Part shown: positions 22,301 through 32,768 of the stretch, piece by piece
How the letters are laid out: each line of letters opens with the position of its first letter
Position numbering within the stretch: position 1 is the first letter of the stretch
From: Nelumbo lutea
Taxonomy: Eukaryota; Streptophyta; Magnoliopsida; Proteales; Nelumbonaceae
Direction: 5' to 3'
Length of the DNA: 64,000 bases
Assembly (NCBI GenBank): GCA_022828595.1
Contig: JAKGHH010000003.1
Location: 9,424,934-9,488,933, forward strand
Position numbers and translations under genes: made by a program
The notes under the pieces: model-generated
What the model saw: only the letters and a program-made list of their open reading frames with translations
Told to the model about the DNA's origin: nothing
Database searches by the model: none

Positions 22301-24673
22301 CTATGATTCAATGATTTAATTTTCTTGACGATTTATGATACGATTATGATTTTTAGAGCATTGATCTAGGGACTAGCTCATCATCCTACCTATAGGGCTG
22401 TCATGGACTTTGAAGCCCAATTTGACATCCAATCTGATTATTTTGGATTTGGATGTTAGAACTTGCATCCAACAAAACTATTTTTATTTTTGTCATTTCA
22501 AGTATAACAAGTAGGGGTGTCAATGGACCATATTTGGGTTGGACCCCGTTTGGTTCACATCTAGATTGGATGGATTGGATGGTCCAAATTTTATTATTGG
22601 GTTGGACTGGTCCACGTTTTTGTTGTCCGTTATAATTAGCGGACCGAAATGGATGAACTCCATTTCTTTGCAAACCGTATGAAAGTTCATTGAAACCTTG
22701 AAGGCTAAAGCTTGGACATTTTCATCATTGGCGTTTTTGAAGCTAGTCCCTCTCTCAAACCCTCTTTCAAATGCCTCCTCTCGGACATGACCCATCAACA
22801 AAGTGGTCGTCTCCTTTGCATGATCGTTGACACGCTTTTGGTAGAGGTGTAAACTGGGCCATGCCGCCTGTGTCTTGGCATGATCCGACATGATTTTGGG
22901 CTGGCTCGGCACGATAGAATGCGGGCTGTGTCAGGCACGACATGATCACACGGGCCGTGCCGGGCCTGGAGTTTCAGGTCCATGGGTCAACACAGATGGT
23001 GCCTCCCGCGGCCCGCGTGTCGGCACGGCCCAACACGACCCATATATATGATATATATTATTTTTTATCAATATATATGATATATATTATATAAAATATA
23101 AAATATATTAATTTATATATAATTTTATTATACTATTTCATTTTATTATTGCATATATAATCAATTGTTTACATCAAATTTCATATAAAATAAAATTAAT
23201 ATATTAATTTTTGTCTATTTTGTTAATTTACTTTAAATTTTTTGTTTTTTTTTCAATTTTTTTAGAAAATACACCTTTCATGGCTTGGCTTGGTCCACGG
23301 CCCGGCTTGGCCCACAACACGACATGGGCCTGCGTAAGATCAGGCCGTTGGTTGTGTTAGGCCGACCCCCCGAAATATCCCAAGGGAGGGAAACGCGGGT
23401 CGTGCCATGTCAACCCAACACGACCTGATTTACACCTCTAGCTTTTGGGATGGTTGGCCGAGATTGCCGACAACTTGGGTATATTTCATTCCATCTTCAA
23501 GACTTCAACACTAGCGGTGCTTATCGGATGGCCATCTACTTCTCCTTCTAGTTGCATCGCCCTCACTACCAAACAAATTCTCTCGAGTAGGGATGTCAAT
23601 GGATTGGTTTTGTATCGGATCCAATCCGATCCAAACCTTATCAAATCAGATTTGGATGGTTCATTATAATTATTGAATGAGCCAATCCAAAATAAATTGG
23701 TCCATAATCTTATTGGTCTGAATCGGATTTGAACCAAATTCACAATAGTCCAATCATGAGGCCAAACCCTTATACAATTTGAAACTGATCAAAATTGAAG
23801 CCGACATAAAAATGCTTTTATGAAAATACTTTTACAAAAGCACTTTTATAAAAGTAATTTTATGAAAGGTACTTTTACAAAAGCACTTTTACGAAAGTAT
23901 TTTTACAAAAGCAGTTTCACGAAAGCACTTTTATTAAAGTACTTTTACAAAAGTACTTTTCATTCACTTTGGATTGGATTGGACCCAATCTGATCCATTT
24001 GCATTTTAATTGGATTAGATTGAGCAGGTGTTGTAGTTTTTTTTATATATTTTCTGGATTTTGTATGTTATTTTGGTATTTGATTCAATTTGGATTGGAT
24101 TGGATCCAATCTGGTCCATTTTGCGTTTTATTTGGACTGGATTGGATTTGGATTGTATGGATTTGGAGTTTTGGACTGGATTTGGTCAAGTCTATTTGTA
24201 AATGGACCAATATTGGATTGGACCGGATTGGACAAAATCCAGTCCAATTGATGGCCCTAACAACAAGGCAGATGCAGGTTAAATCTGAATCTGATCCGAT
24301 TAAAGTCGCACCTACCTATCATCGTACTTTTTTTATTTTTAGTAAAATTTCTGTGTATTTATTATCAGAGAAAAATGATGAAATTATTGTGCATTTATTA
24401 CTTTATAAATTGTTCTTTTTTGTGTTGTTTTTACTTCTTCGATCTCTCTAAAGAATTCATTAGCGATCATAGAATTTCTAACCATGTTTAATTGCAAATG
24501 CAGTTTGCGATGAATTATTAGTTGGGATTCCACACAAAGCTTGGTGGGTCGGTATGCTAGTATTTCTCTGTTTGGGATTGGCATTAATAATTCCATATTT
24601 TCTCCCATCATATCTATTAGAGAACAGTCAAAGCTCACGTACAGGTAATACAACTACTGTAAAGGACTCATGA
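18710..24673 (+). CDS. Small single-pass membrane protein of unknown function, five exons
   Basis: Exons as read: 18710-18759 (or to 18798), 18904-19042, 19123-19251, 19401-19491 and 24504-24673. Phases fit and the sum is 579 nt (192 aa), or 618 nt (205 aa) with the later first donor. The N-terminus VLAYTISFLLFLHG looks like a signal peptide. The middle holds LKGLKPSMWYEVKISYPAS and VLVIVEPAGVVAIPHG. The C-terminus has a membrane helix (AWWVGMLVFLCLGLALIIPY) and a short tail ending VKDS. This suggests a type I protein with a luminal domain. It resembles an uncharacterised plant family I cannot name. Intron 4 is 5.0 kb and full of transposon pieces. Confidence 0.7.
19317..19391 (+). repeat. 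ATT/GTT microsatellite next to a splice acceptor
   Basis: About 16 ATT units are followed by GTT units and more ATT units. The tract ends about 10 bp before the AG (19399-19400) of exon 4 of the membrane-protein gene, so it occupies the branch-point and polypyrimidine zone. Confidence 0.95.
20200..21060 (+). mobile_element. L1-type LINE fragment
   Basis: The plus strand encodes VAQRLEKLERDFLWCGKEGE, HQVNWETVCKPLAAGDLGVR, RLRQVNIALMGRW and later FSVKSFYKNL. This is the region between the reverse transcriptase and the zinc-binding domain of plant L1-type ORF2. The frame is broken at both ends. It lies in intron 4 of the membrane-protein gene, in the same orientation. Confidence 0.75.
21100..21620 (-). 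mobile_element. RTE-type LINE fragment
   Basis: The minus strand encodes YECATTSVGTPIGEKSDIIV then MDLHQGLALISYLFAIIMDK and VPWCLLFANGIVFSDETNEG, the reverse transcriptase core of plant RTE-type LINEs. The catalytic FADD is FANG here. The neighbouring 3' part resembles the longer copy at 53430-54650. It is a dead fragment in the gene's intron, antisense to the gene. Confidence 0.75.
22216..22393. repeat. 89-bp tandem duplication
   Basis: The segment GATTCAATGATTTAATTTTC through ATCATCCTACCTAT occurs twice in direct succession, starting at 22216 and 22305, with one visible difference (GAACATTG/GAGCATTG). The near identity points to a recent slippage or unequal exchange. Confidence 0.9.
22512..22640 (+). 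mobile_element. Left end of a hAT-type MITE
   Basis: TAGGGGTGTCAATGGACC at 22512 is the same terminal sequence as the element at 47889. It is followed by GGACCCCGTTTGG and repeated TGGATGGATTGG. No right-hand inverted repeat or 8-bp duplication was found, so the right limit is a guess. Confidence 0.5.
22641..22833 (-). pseudogene. Unidentified open segment split by hAT insertion
   Basis: The minus strand is open for VNDHAKETTTLLMGHVREE and EAFERGFERGTSFKN. The host DNA resumes at 23449-23586 on the far side of the hAT element, where the minus strand reads RICLVVRAMQLEGEVDGHP. The two parts could belong to one older coding element. I do not recognise the family and the joined frame is not clean. 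Confidence 0.25.
22842..23440. mobile_element. hAT-type non-autonomous element with 8-bp target duplication
   Basis: The ends are TAGAGGTGTAAA and its perfect inverse TTTACACCTCTA (12 bp). GCTTTTGG flanks both sides (22834-22841 and 23441-23448), the 8-bp duplication of hAT transposons. The ends are GC-rich with repeated GGGCC/CACGAC words, and the core (23040-23270) is extremely AT-rich. No transposase is encoded. Confidence 0.9.
23587..24256. mobile_element. hAT-type MITE carrying a palindromic minisatellite
   Basis: The left end TAGGGATGTCAATGGATTGG and right end CCAATTGATGGCCCTA are imperfect inverted repeats of the TAGGGGTGTCAATGG type. The interior repeats TTGGATTGGA words on both sides. 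No matching 8-bp duplication is visible, so the element may have been rearranged after insertion. Confidence 0.65.
23809..23968. repeat. Self-complementary short tandem repeat
   Basis: Units such as CTTTTACAAAAGCACTTTTA and TACGAAAGTA recur about every 16-18 bp. AAAAGTACTTTT-type words are their own reverse complement, so a single strand of this tract could fold on itself many times. Confidence 0.8.
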
Positions 24674-24974
24674 ATTTGGTTCTTTATTTCATGTCTTCCA
24701 CTTGTTAATGGATGGAAAGAAATTACATCATGATTATTTGATTGATCAAATTGTACTTGAAACAACAAAATAACCTAACTTGATATGTAAATTTTCTTTG
24801 AACGAAACTCAGTCCATGAATCTAAGTAGTGAGAATTCTTGATCTCTCTCAATATCTCTCGCAATTTGTAAAAGTTCCAGGATTTGATTTGATATTGTTT
24901 CATTGATTACTCCTAAAGATTTCATCTAGATTGGGAATGTGCAAAATTCTCCCTAGACTAAAATAGGTTAATAG

Positions 24975-25242
24975 CAATGTTTTCAAAACCGGACTGGACC
25001 GGATGGTTGGACCAGAAAAACCGGGAACCAGTTCCATTTTACCCCAGATCCGCCTTTTGGCCTACAATCGTTGATTTGGTCAGCAAACCGCTGACCCGGA
25101 TGGTCGAACTGTTCAAACCATCCAACGGTTTTTTATTTTTTTTGTCAGAATGGGCCATCTGTTTGATTCGAATGGTCAGACCATTTGACACGGGAACTGG
25201 ACCCCTGAATGGTTCGTTGTCCGGTAGGTTTTTTAAAACCTT
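24975..25242. mobile_element. Mutator-type MITE with 9-bp target duplication
   Basis: The 268-bp element has ends CAATGTTTTCAAAACCGGAC and, inverted, AAGGTTTTAAAAAACCTACC followed by GGACA. GGTTAATAG flanks both sides (24966-24974 and 25243-25251). A 9-bp duplication is the mark of Mutator-like elements. It encodes no transposase; the long plus-strand frame across it is a by-product of CCGG-rich repeats. Confidence 0.85.
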
Positions 25243-25251
25243 GGTTAATAG

Positions 25252-27065
25252 ACTAGGTCACGTAGAGAAACTCCCTACTCGATTAGGAAACCGTTTTCCA
25301 TTTGTACAATGCTTATCATGCTCTCATAGGTAGGATTTACCTTTATTAATACTATCCGTGTTAAGGGTATTTGTGTCTTGACGGAGGTGGTTTGGTAATT
25401 AGACCATCTTAAATGGTCACATGTAAAAGCAAAAGCAATGGTGAGCACAGCTGTCATTCTACTTGCAAGAATAGGAATAACATTTGTATTTTACAAGTGC
25501 CTAAGATGAGATGTCCCGTAGGGCTATAGCCAGGCACACCATCAAGGCCTCAGGCTTTGAAATGCAACAAGATGGGAGTGTACCGTTGAAACTTGAAAAA
25601 TAGATTTTTCTGAGATGGGAATTTATAGCAAAACTTGAGGAAAAGTGTATCTGATGGGTGGAATTCCTTGTTCCATCTCTGTTGAGAGCAAGGCTTAAAA
25701 TATTGACATGATAATGCCTGTCTCCGTTTTCATAGATATCGAGATGTGGCATATGTTGGCGCCTTCATTCCACATGTATTTGGTCTGTATCATTGGTATC
25801 ACTTTGTATCTAACCTGTACAGAGCCGATAGATATCAATAAGGACTGATTCGGATAATCTGCTGGTGGAATGATTAATGTTTGCTAGTTTCACTTTTACA
25901 GCACATTTCTCACTCGTCATTCTTCATACTAAACACTTGTGGCCTTGTGGGAGAGTTCCTATTTGCAAAAGCATTTGTGGAAGAATGCATTTCTTTTATT
26001 TAATCCTTCAATATTCAGTAGATTTACATGTTAAATCATTTGAAATGCAAGGATATATTGATTTGTTGGGTCTGATGTTGTTGTAATCATAATGAATAAC
26101 TTATCTTAAATGGTTTTGAAGGTAGGAAAGAGCCATACAACGGATCTATGAATGATTTATCAAATCCGTTGTTCCATGAACAATTTATGCCAATAAAAAT
26201 GATTTTTTAGTGATCTACAGATATAAAAATAGTAAAAACAGAACAATTGTTTTAGTAATTAAAATTTATGAATTGCATAGAAATTCTAATGGATTTGATA
26301 TATTTTTTAAATTAAGATTATATATTTCTTGAAGTTAATATTTAATAATTTGATTTGTAATAAACAAAAGTAAAAAAACATAAAATATGGAATAGTTGGT
26401 TTAATAATTAAAATATAGTGGTTGCTTATGATTTGTTGGTTGATGCATTATCATTAATGTATTGTATGATTTCTACATGTCTCCTTATATTAATTGTAAT
26501 GTATTTTTTCATATAAACTATTAATATGTGTTTCTTACATGTTTGTACTTTACGTATAATGATTTCAACTTAAATTTTTAGTGTTGTTACTGTATCTGCG
26601 AGGTTCATGAGAGTTTTCCTATTGTTTTAATAGGTATCCAGATCTTTCTAATGTATCCTATTGTGATACCGATATTTTGAACCTTGCTTGAGATCTAGAG
26701 TGCGTAGGGAAAAACAATGCATTCTGGAGCCTTGAACTGCACAAAATACTTTGCCTTTTCATTTGATGCATCATCTAGGAAGATTGGCACTGCTTTCGGC
26801 AGAAAAATGGAAATGGTTAACCTGCATGGTGAAATGGCAAATGATCTCTGTCCCATATACAGAGAAGTTAAGGAGAAAAGGGTTACTGGGAAAATTGTAT
26901 CTACCACAGGGGAAGAGGAAGAAGAAGATGATGAAAGGAGACGGGAGATTTATCAAAAATAAATAAATAAATAAAGGAGACGGGGGATAAATGGGACGAA
27001 AACAAGGAAGCATTTCTATCTAGCGCAGAATTCATCCAACAGTTGGGAGAAGTTCAATTGCTAAA
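25252..27065. other. Unassigned spacer
   Basis: I recognised no gene. GTATCNGTATC-type words near 25785-25860 and GATACCGATATTTTGAACCTT at 26665-26686 suggest another diverged copy of the GATACG repeat family enclosing this stretch. An open plus-strand segment at 26717-26960 has no recognisable domain. Confidence 0.35.
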
Positions 27066-27235
27066 CCTCCGCTCAGTTTGGAAAGAGTATAAATACAAAT
27101 ACTTAGAGTGCAAAACCTTGTATTATTTTATATGTATTTGCACTGTATCGTAAACATTTGTATCTGTACTCGTTCAAAGGTTCAGTTTGGGAGGAGTGCA
27201 ACTACAAATATGTACCTCCCAAACTGAGCCTAAGC
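27066..27235. repeat. Foldback MITE-like repeat
   Basis: GCTCAGTTTGGAAAGAGT at the left and CCTCCCAAACTGAGCC at the right are inverted. An internal CAGTTTGGGAGG sits opposite the right end. GGCTCAGTTTTG at 13970 looks like a relative. No target duplication was found. Confidence 0.45.
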
Positions 27236-27427
27236 CAAAACTGAGGTTTAGAATATAGTGACATTATCTTACATTATGTATCGTTTTTTGAACCCACCAA
27301 TACTGCCAAATATTAGGGTTCGAATATATACCCTTTCAAGGCTCAATTAATTTGGCTTGCTCATTCCTTATATGTTCTATATATTAGTTTGGAAAATGTT
27401 AACTATTATTAAATCTCTATAATCAAG

Positions 27428-27600
27428 GTTTAAAGTATCGTTATGTATTGGCCCGTATCGGCCGATACGTATCGTTTCGAAACCCTTCCGATATGCCCAT
27501 TCAGTGGGTGTATCGGGGGTCTGACCGATTCAGGGGATGGAGGGGTCCTAGACCGGCTCCTCTGAACCAGTTTTGATAAAAAAAAAAGTATCGAATTATG
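27428..27600. repeat. GATACG-type repeat
   Basis: It starts CAAGGTTTAAAGTATCG, like the inverted end of the element at 54661, and contains the palindrome CGTATCGGCCGATACG. The right end is unclear, near GTATCGAATTATG. Confidence 0.45.
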
Positions 27601-28752
27601 AAAAATTTGATTCATAGATATGTCTTCTAATTTTAATTTAAGAACAGCCTGAAAACAAAATTGCTTCTCTTTGGGTGGTGGGTTGGCAATCCAATCGTTT
27701 AGGTCCTGTTGTCAACTTGTCATTATTCATATAATAAAAATATATAAAAAAGATAATTTGTAAGACTATAAAATTACAAAAAAATAAGCATACATCTAAT
27801 ATTATATATCTATCATATTAATTAACCAAATATTAGTATGTTTCTAATATTGGAAAGGCATGAAACCTAAAAAAGGGATAATCAATCAACCAGTGGCATC
27901 CAATTTGTAACCAACTAACCACTCAACTGGTATTCATTGGATTCTAATTTTCCTTTTTAATTGGTTAACTTAAAGTTTCCAAGGTTTTCATACCTTCCTA
28001 GTATCATAGAAACTTCTGGAATAGGACATACACTAATCACTATTTATTTATTTGATATGAAATTTTCAATTTTATTTACTAGATGTAGTTATGATAAATA
28101 TGACGAAATTATGAATATAAGTAGAGTCTGACAACTATGATACCGAAAAGATATCTACCTAAAAAAAATTGATAACCAAATCATGGTAACCAATTAACTG
28201 GTATTTATTCAATCACGTTAGTAACTATTTTCTAAAAGATTTTCAAGTATCAAATATATCATATGCAACAAAAAAAATCCCCAAAACTTTTGTCTTCCTT
28301 GTATGACAAACTAGCAAGGGTGAGAATAAAGTAGTAGAGTCTCCAAAAACCTTCTTAATTAAAAGTTTTTTTAGGAAAAAAAGATTTGTTTAGAATAAAC
28401 AAAAAATTAAATATATTTTGATATATATAATTGGGGTTGAGAAAGGGTAGGGGCTCCACTTCCCATCACCATCATTATCCTTGATTGGATAGTTGAGGAG
28501 AGGTACCAAGAGTGGACGGGGAAAATTGTCATCCCTACCTCCCTCTCTTTCTCTCTCATGGCATTGGGTTCCACACAACCCCCTCTCACTTATAATATAA
28601 CATATAATATAAAAATATCTTATATAGAAAAAACAAATGAATAGGATGAGGTTCTGCCTCATCCGGTCTTAGGCTTATATTGCAAGTTTTGAGCCAAAGG
28701 TATCAATTAGGGAAAGTAGGTCATTGAGATTTGCTAACCTTCTCCACTCCCT

Positions 28753-28753
<1 letters not shown>
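27601..28753. other. AT-rich spacer
   Basis: No gene or definable repeat was seen. The short open frames here have no protein-like features. Confidence 0.4.

Positions 28754-28832
<79 letters not shown>
28754..28832. repeat. GA microsatellite (about 39 units)
   Basis: An uninterrupted AG/GA dinucleotide run. It is long enough to be length-variable between individuals. Confidence 0.98.
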
Positions 28833-28835
<3 letters not shown>

Positions 28836-29033
28836 TTCTTGTCATTATTATTTTTGTTTAATATAATGGCATCATTGTAAGTAGACTTATTCATGGATCA
28901 GGCTTAGGCTTGACTTTTACCAAAATTTGAATGGGTTCGACCCAAAGCCCAAGCCCGAAATAATATAATGTTGGGCTTGAAACCCAACCCTTAAACATGT
29001 CTAATTGTAAATAGTTAGATGTTTTGTTGCAAG

Positions 29034-29865
29034 TGGGGTGAGTATGGGTCGATTCGGTTCGGTTTCATGGCAAAACTTGGATCCTACCCTATATGGGTCA
29101 GTTCTTGGTTTTTAGAACCGGAACCTACCCTATGAAGGTCGGTTCTAGGGTTGATTTTGGCCTTGATGGTTCTTAGGTTGGTTCTAGGGTCTACTTGTAA
29201 ATATGATATATATAGTTTAAAACTTATATTGAACAAGTTTTAAAAACTTGATTTTCAATAAATATGATATATATAGTTTAAAACTTGATTTTTAATGGTT
29301 TAAACTCTTCCCCTTGAAGAAAAAAATGTTCTTTAAAAACTTGATTTTCAATAAATATGATATATATAGTTTAAAACTTATATTGTCTTTATTGATTAAA
29401 TTGAATAAGTTAATATGTAGACTATTATTATATTGTTCAAAACTTATAATTTAAATTATCATTTTGTAAATACTACCCTTTTACATTACTTATTGTACAC
29501 ATTCAAATATTAATACAAAAACAAATGATTAAATCACTTAAAGTTAATATGTAGGCCTTCTCCATTGTCTTTGTAACAATGAGTACTTGGGTTCAAATTT
29601 TCACATCCCTAAAATTATTTTGGGGTTTATTTCAAGGCAAATTCAATTCCAAAGTAGGTTCCACCAAAATCGATTCCACTAAGATCAACCAAGATCGGTT
29701 CAGATATGATAAACCCCTAGACCCTAGAACCAGCTTGAGTGAAGACCAGTTTTAAGAATTTAAAACCAGACCCTACCTTATAACAAATCAGGTAGGGCCG
29801 GTTGAAGGCCGGTTTAAGATGAATTTCATTCGATTTCAGTTTAAACTTATCCCTTTATATCCCTA
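29034..29865. mobile_element. hAT-type non-autonomous element, 832 bp
   Basis: The left end is TGGGGTGAGTATGGGTCG and the right end TTTATATCCCTA, flanked by GTTGCAAG and ATTGCAAG (7 of 8 bases identical), consistent with an 8-bp duplication. GATATATATAGTTTAAAACT recurs inside at about 29204, 29266 and 29359. A related, inverted and shortened copy ends at 49906. Confidence 0.75.
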
Positions 29866-31584
29866 ATTGCAAGTATGGAATGGGGGATTTCTAAATTCCA
29901 TTACATACAAGAGCATTCCATTGATAGTGTTGAAGGTCATAATTTTACGCTCTAAAGCAAGGAAAAGGACAAAAAAACACAAAAATAAAATAGCCCCCGG
30001 ACATGGAGCATTATTGAAGAGTAAGGTATCCATTTGAAACGATGGTAAATAAAACCGAATTAAAGTACAAAAATATGAAGCAGTTACTTTGGGATACCGT
30101 AATTATTGTGGAATAGCATTCTGCACAGAAAGACATCCACACGTTGATTCCATACAACTGCTGCACCATAATGCTCTGAAAATTTAATAAATTATCTTAC
30201 TTGTAACGTCACCCTCCATTGCCGTACGTATCATGTGGACTCTAAACACCTCTACTTATAACATTCATACCCGCCTCTAAATTAGCATTAATTTCGAGCT
30301 GGCACCTACTCCAACTGAGGGTGAAATAAACAGTAAAAACCAATGTTGACTTGGACGGTTGGACTGACTGTTTAGCTTAGAAATCTTAAAGCAATCGGTT
30401 TTGTTTTACTTTTAACTCATTCAATGTCAGAAAACTGTTGACCGGGGCAGTCAAACCATCAACTCATTTGACCCAAATAGTAATTCGTAATTTAAGAAAG
30501 TTGGAGAAAGGAGAGAAACACATAAACTTAAATCTAAGATCCAGTTTGAGACACTAATTCAGATTTGATATCCAACACAATGAGAGAGAGAGAGAGAAGA
30601 CCACAGTATAAATATTGCAAGAAATCAATCTCAGATCTGCATCTGTTGCTGCTGCCTCACCATTGCCGTTGTCATTGTCAATGAGTGTCAAATCCTCCTC
30701 CTCCTCTTCCTTTTTTTTCCATCATTCCCTCCTTTTTTTTTCCCTCCTTTTCCTTTCTTTTTTTTCTCTTTTTTTTTTTTTGTCCTTTCCTTTCTTTCCT
30801 TCTTTTCTTTTTTTTCTTTTTTAACCGACAAGAGTCTCTTCTCCAATTCTCCTTTCTTGTATAAATATTTGCCTTAGTACAAATCCTCCAATCTCTCAAT
30901 CCAGACAGTCGAACGTTGACCCAAAAACTGATAATTAGACGGGTTCCATTTCTGAGTTGGTAAAAACCCCTGATCCCAATTGGGATCTCCCACCAATAAT
31001 ATCCGTTTCAACACCCAACCAACTTGATTCGACGCCACACATCTAATTATGAAATTGGGGCCTACCATAAAACGTATGACCTATCAATCTATCAACCTCA
31101 ATACCAGTACAGTTCCAATGGAACGTACGTGAAACATGTTATCATGCAATGCAAGCTATCATCCTCAACCCGTGCGCGATTGATGCGGGCGATCTGACAC
31201 AAACCGTCGATGTCACATGCGGTTCTAAGTTCTAACAAGTGGATTACGATAAAGGTAGGGCCTACATGCGTGAAGTCAAGTCTCAAGTGTGAACTAACTC
31301 GGTAACTGCTGCTGACGGACTTCACATGGGTGGCCTTCTGTCCTTCCCTTACTAAGGGCACGCTCACATATTTCCCTCCACTCCCTCCTAATTTCAGTGG
31401 ACTGAAATATCCCTATGGCCAAGCTTTGCTTGTGCTTGCCACAGAAATCTCTAGAAAAAAGGAAAGTCAGCATGCCCAACAGAAAGTTCTTATCTGCCAC
31501 GTCAACAACGAACCTCGAGGTAAGGCCAATTTTGTCAAACTACAGCACAAAATGACGAAGGTGAGTTGGAGGGAGATTAAACCA
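29866..31584. other. Spacer upstream of the invertase gene
   Basis: It contains a GA run at 30582-30597 and a T/C-rich tract at 30694-30822. No exon or RNA gene was recognised. The last part may include distal promoter sequence of the invertase gene. Confidence 0.4.
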
Positions 31585-31740
31585 ATTCGAATTTCCTACC
31601 CAAAAACACATTACAGTTATATATTAGGAATATCTCTCATGAATAGTAATATATAGATAGGAGAGATATTCTTAATGGAAGGCTGTAGTGATGCGTGGAT
31701 AGATATAGATAGGATTCTTGTGGGTAGGAGATTCGAAGGC
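31585..31740. repeat. Foldback MITE-like hairpin near the invertase start
   Basis: AATTCGAATTTCCTACCCA at the left pairs with TGGGTAGGAGATTCGAA at the right. Inside, AGGAATATCTCTC (about 31626) pairs with GAGAGATATTCTT (about 31660). The whole 150-bp segment could fold into one hairpin. It ends about 290 bp before the invertase ATG. Confidence 0.7.
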
Positions 31741-32028
31741 AGAATAAACAGGGGCAGAAAATTTTCAAGAAGAAAACCGGAGAGAAATTGATTCTGTTAC
31801 CTTGCACAGAATTTGAATCAATTCCTGAGAAATCACGTTCTTCAATTAAAATCGATTAATGACGGTCTTATCCAAATCGAAATACCTACCATAATTAACT
31901 CACCCTCTCCCTCATTTATTCGCTCTTCACCCTTCTCACTGCATGTCCATTTTTTTTTTTTATCTTCTTATCTCTTTCTTTCCACACTGTTTTATCTTTT
32001 TTCCTTCTTCACTCTTTCGTTCTCGTTA

Positions 32029-32712
32029 ATGGCGACTTGTTCAGTTCTCTCTTGGGTTCTTATCTTCTTCTACAGCAATCTTCTGATATGGAACAATGGC
32101 GTCTTTGTCGAAGCATCTCACAGGGTCTTCCCTCAGTACCAGTCTCTCGCAGTCTCAAAAGTTAGCCAACGTTACAGAACTGGGTATCACTTTCAACCCT
32201 CCAAGCACTGGATTAATGGTACTCTCTCTCTCTCTCTCCAAATGAGTGGCTCTAGAAGAGAATATGGGATATGGAGGCCTGCATTGCCATATCAACCGGA
32301 AAGGAGGAAAGCTCCATTTCTGTGGTGTATTATAGCATGCATGGAAGGAGAACCCATAAGGATTCGGAGTCTCTCTGATGAATATTCAATATTCATGTCT
32401 TTGTCTGTAGGTATCTGTCTGCAAATATCCAACAGAACCCATATGGATCATTCTAACTGGGGTTGTTTATGGGTCGGGTTAGGTCGGTTTATTGGCATTT
32501 TTTCAACCGGCCTGATCTGGTCGGTTTATCTAGAAATGAAATTAAAACCGACCCAGTACTAAGTAAAATCGATCTGGTCGATTTGAATCAGTTTGGATCG
32601 GTTTTGTGAATGATTCTCTTAATGTAAACGATAAAAAATTCAAGTCTAAAAAAGCAAAAACTGGATGTCTGTAAATTAAAAATGACCGGTAGAGGCATCT
32701 CTTGTCATTTCA

Positions 32713-32768
<56 letters not shown>

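Noticed and set aside
23579..24264. 8-bp target duplication for the TAGGGATGTCAATGG element
   Set aside because: The flanks CTCTCGAG and ACAACAAG do not match; the element call rests on its inverted ends only.
24384..24653. Minus-strand ORF of 89 codons
   Set aside because: It is antisense to the last exon of the membrane-protein gene, whose plus-strand reading gives a well-formed membrane helix and correct splice phase.
30615..30899. Ser/Phe-rich and Lys-rich frames on opposite strands
   Set aside because: They are translations of a T/C-rich low-complexity tract.
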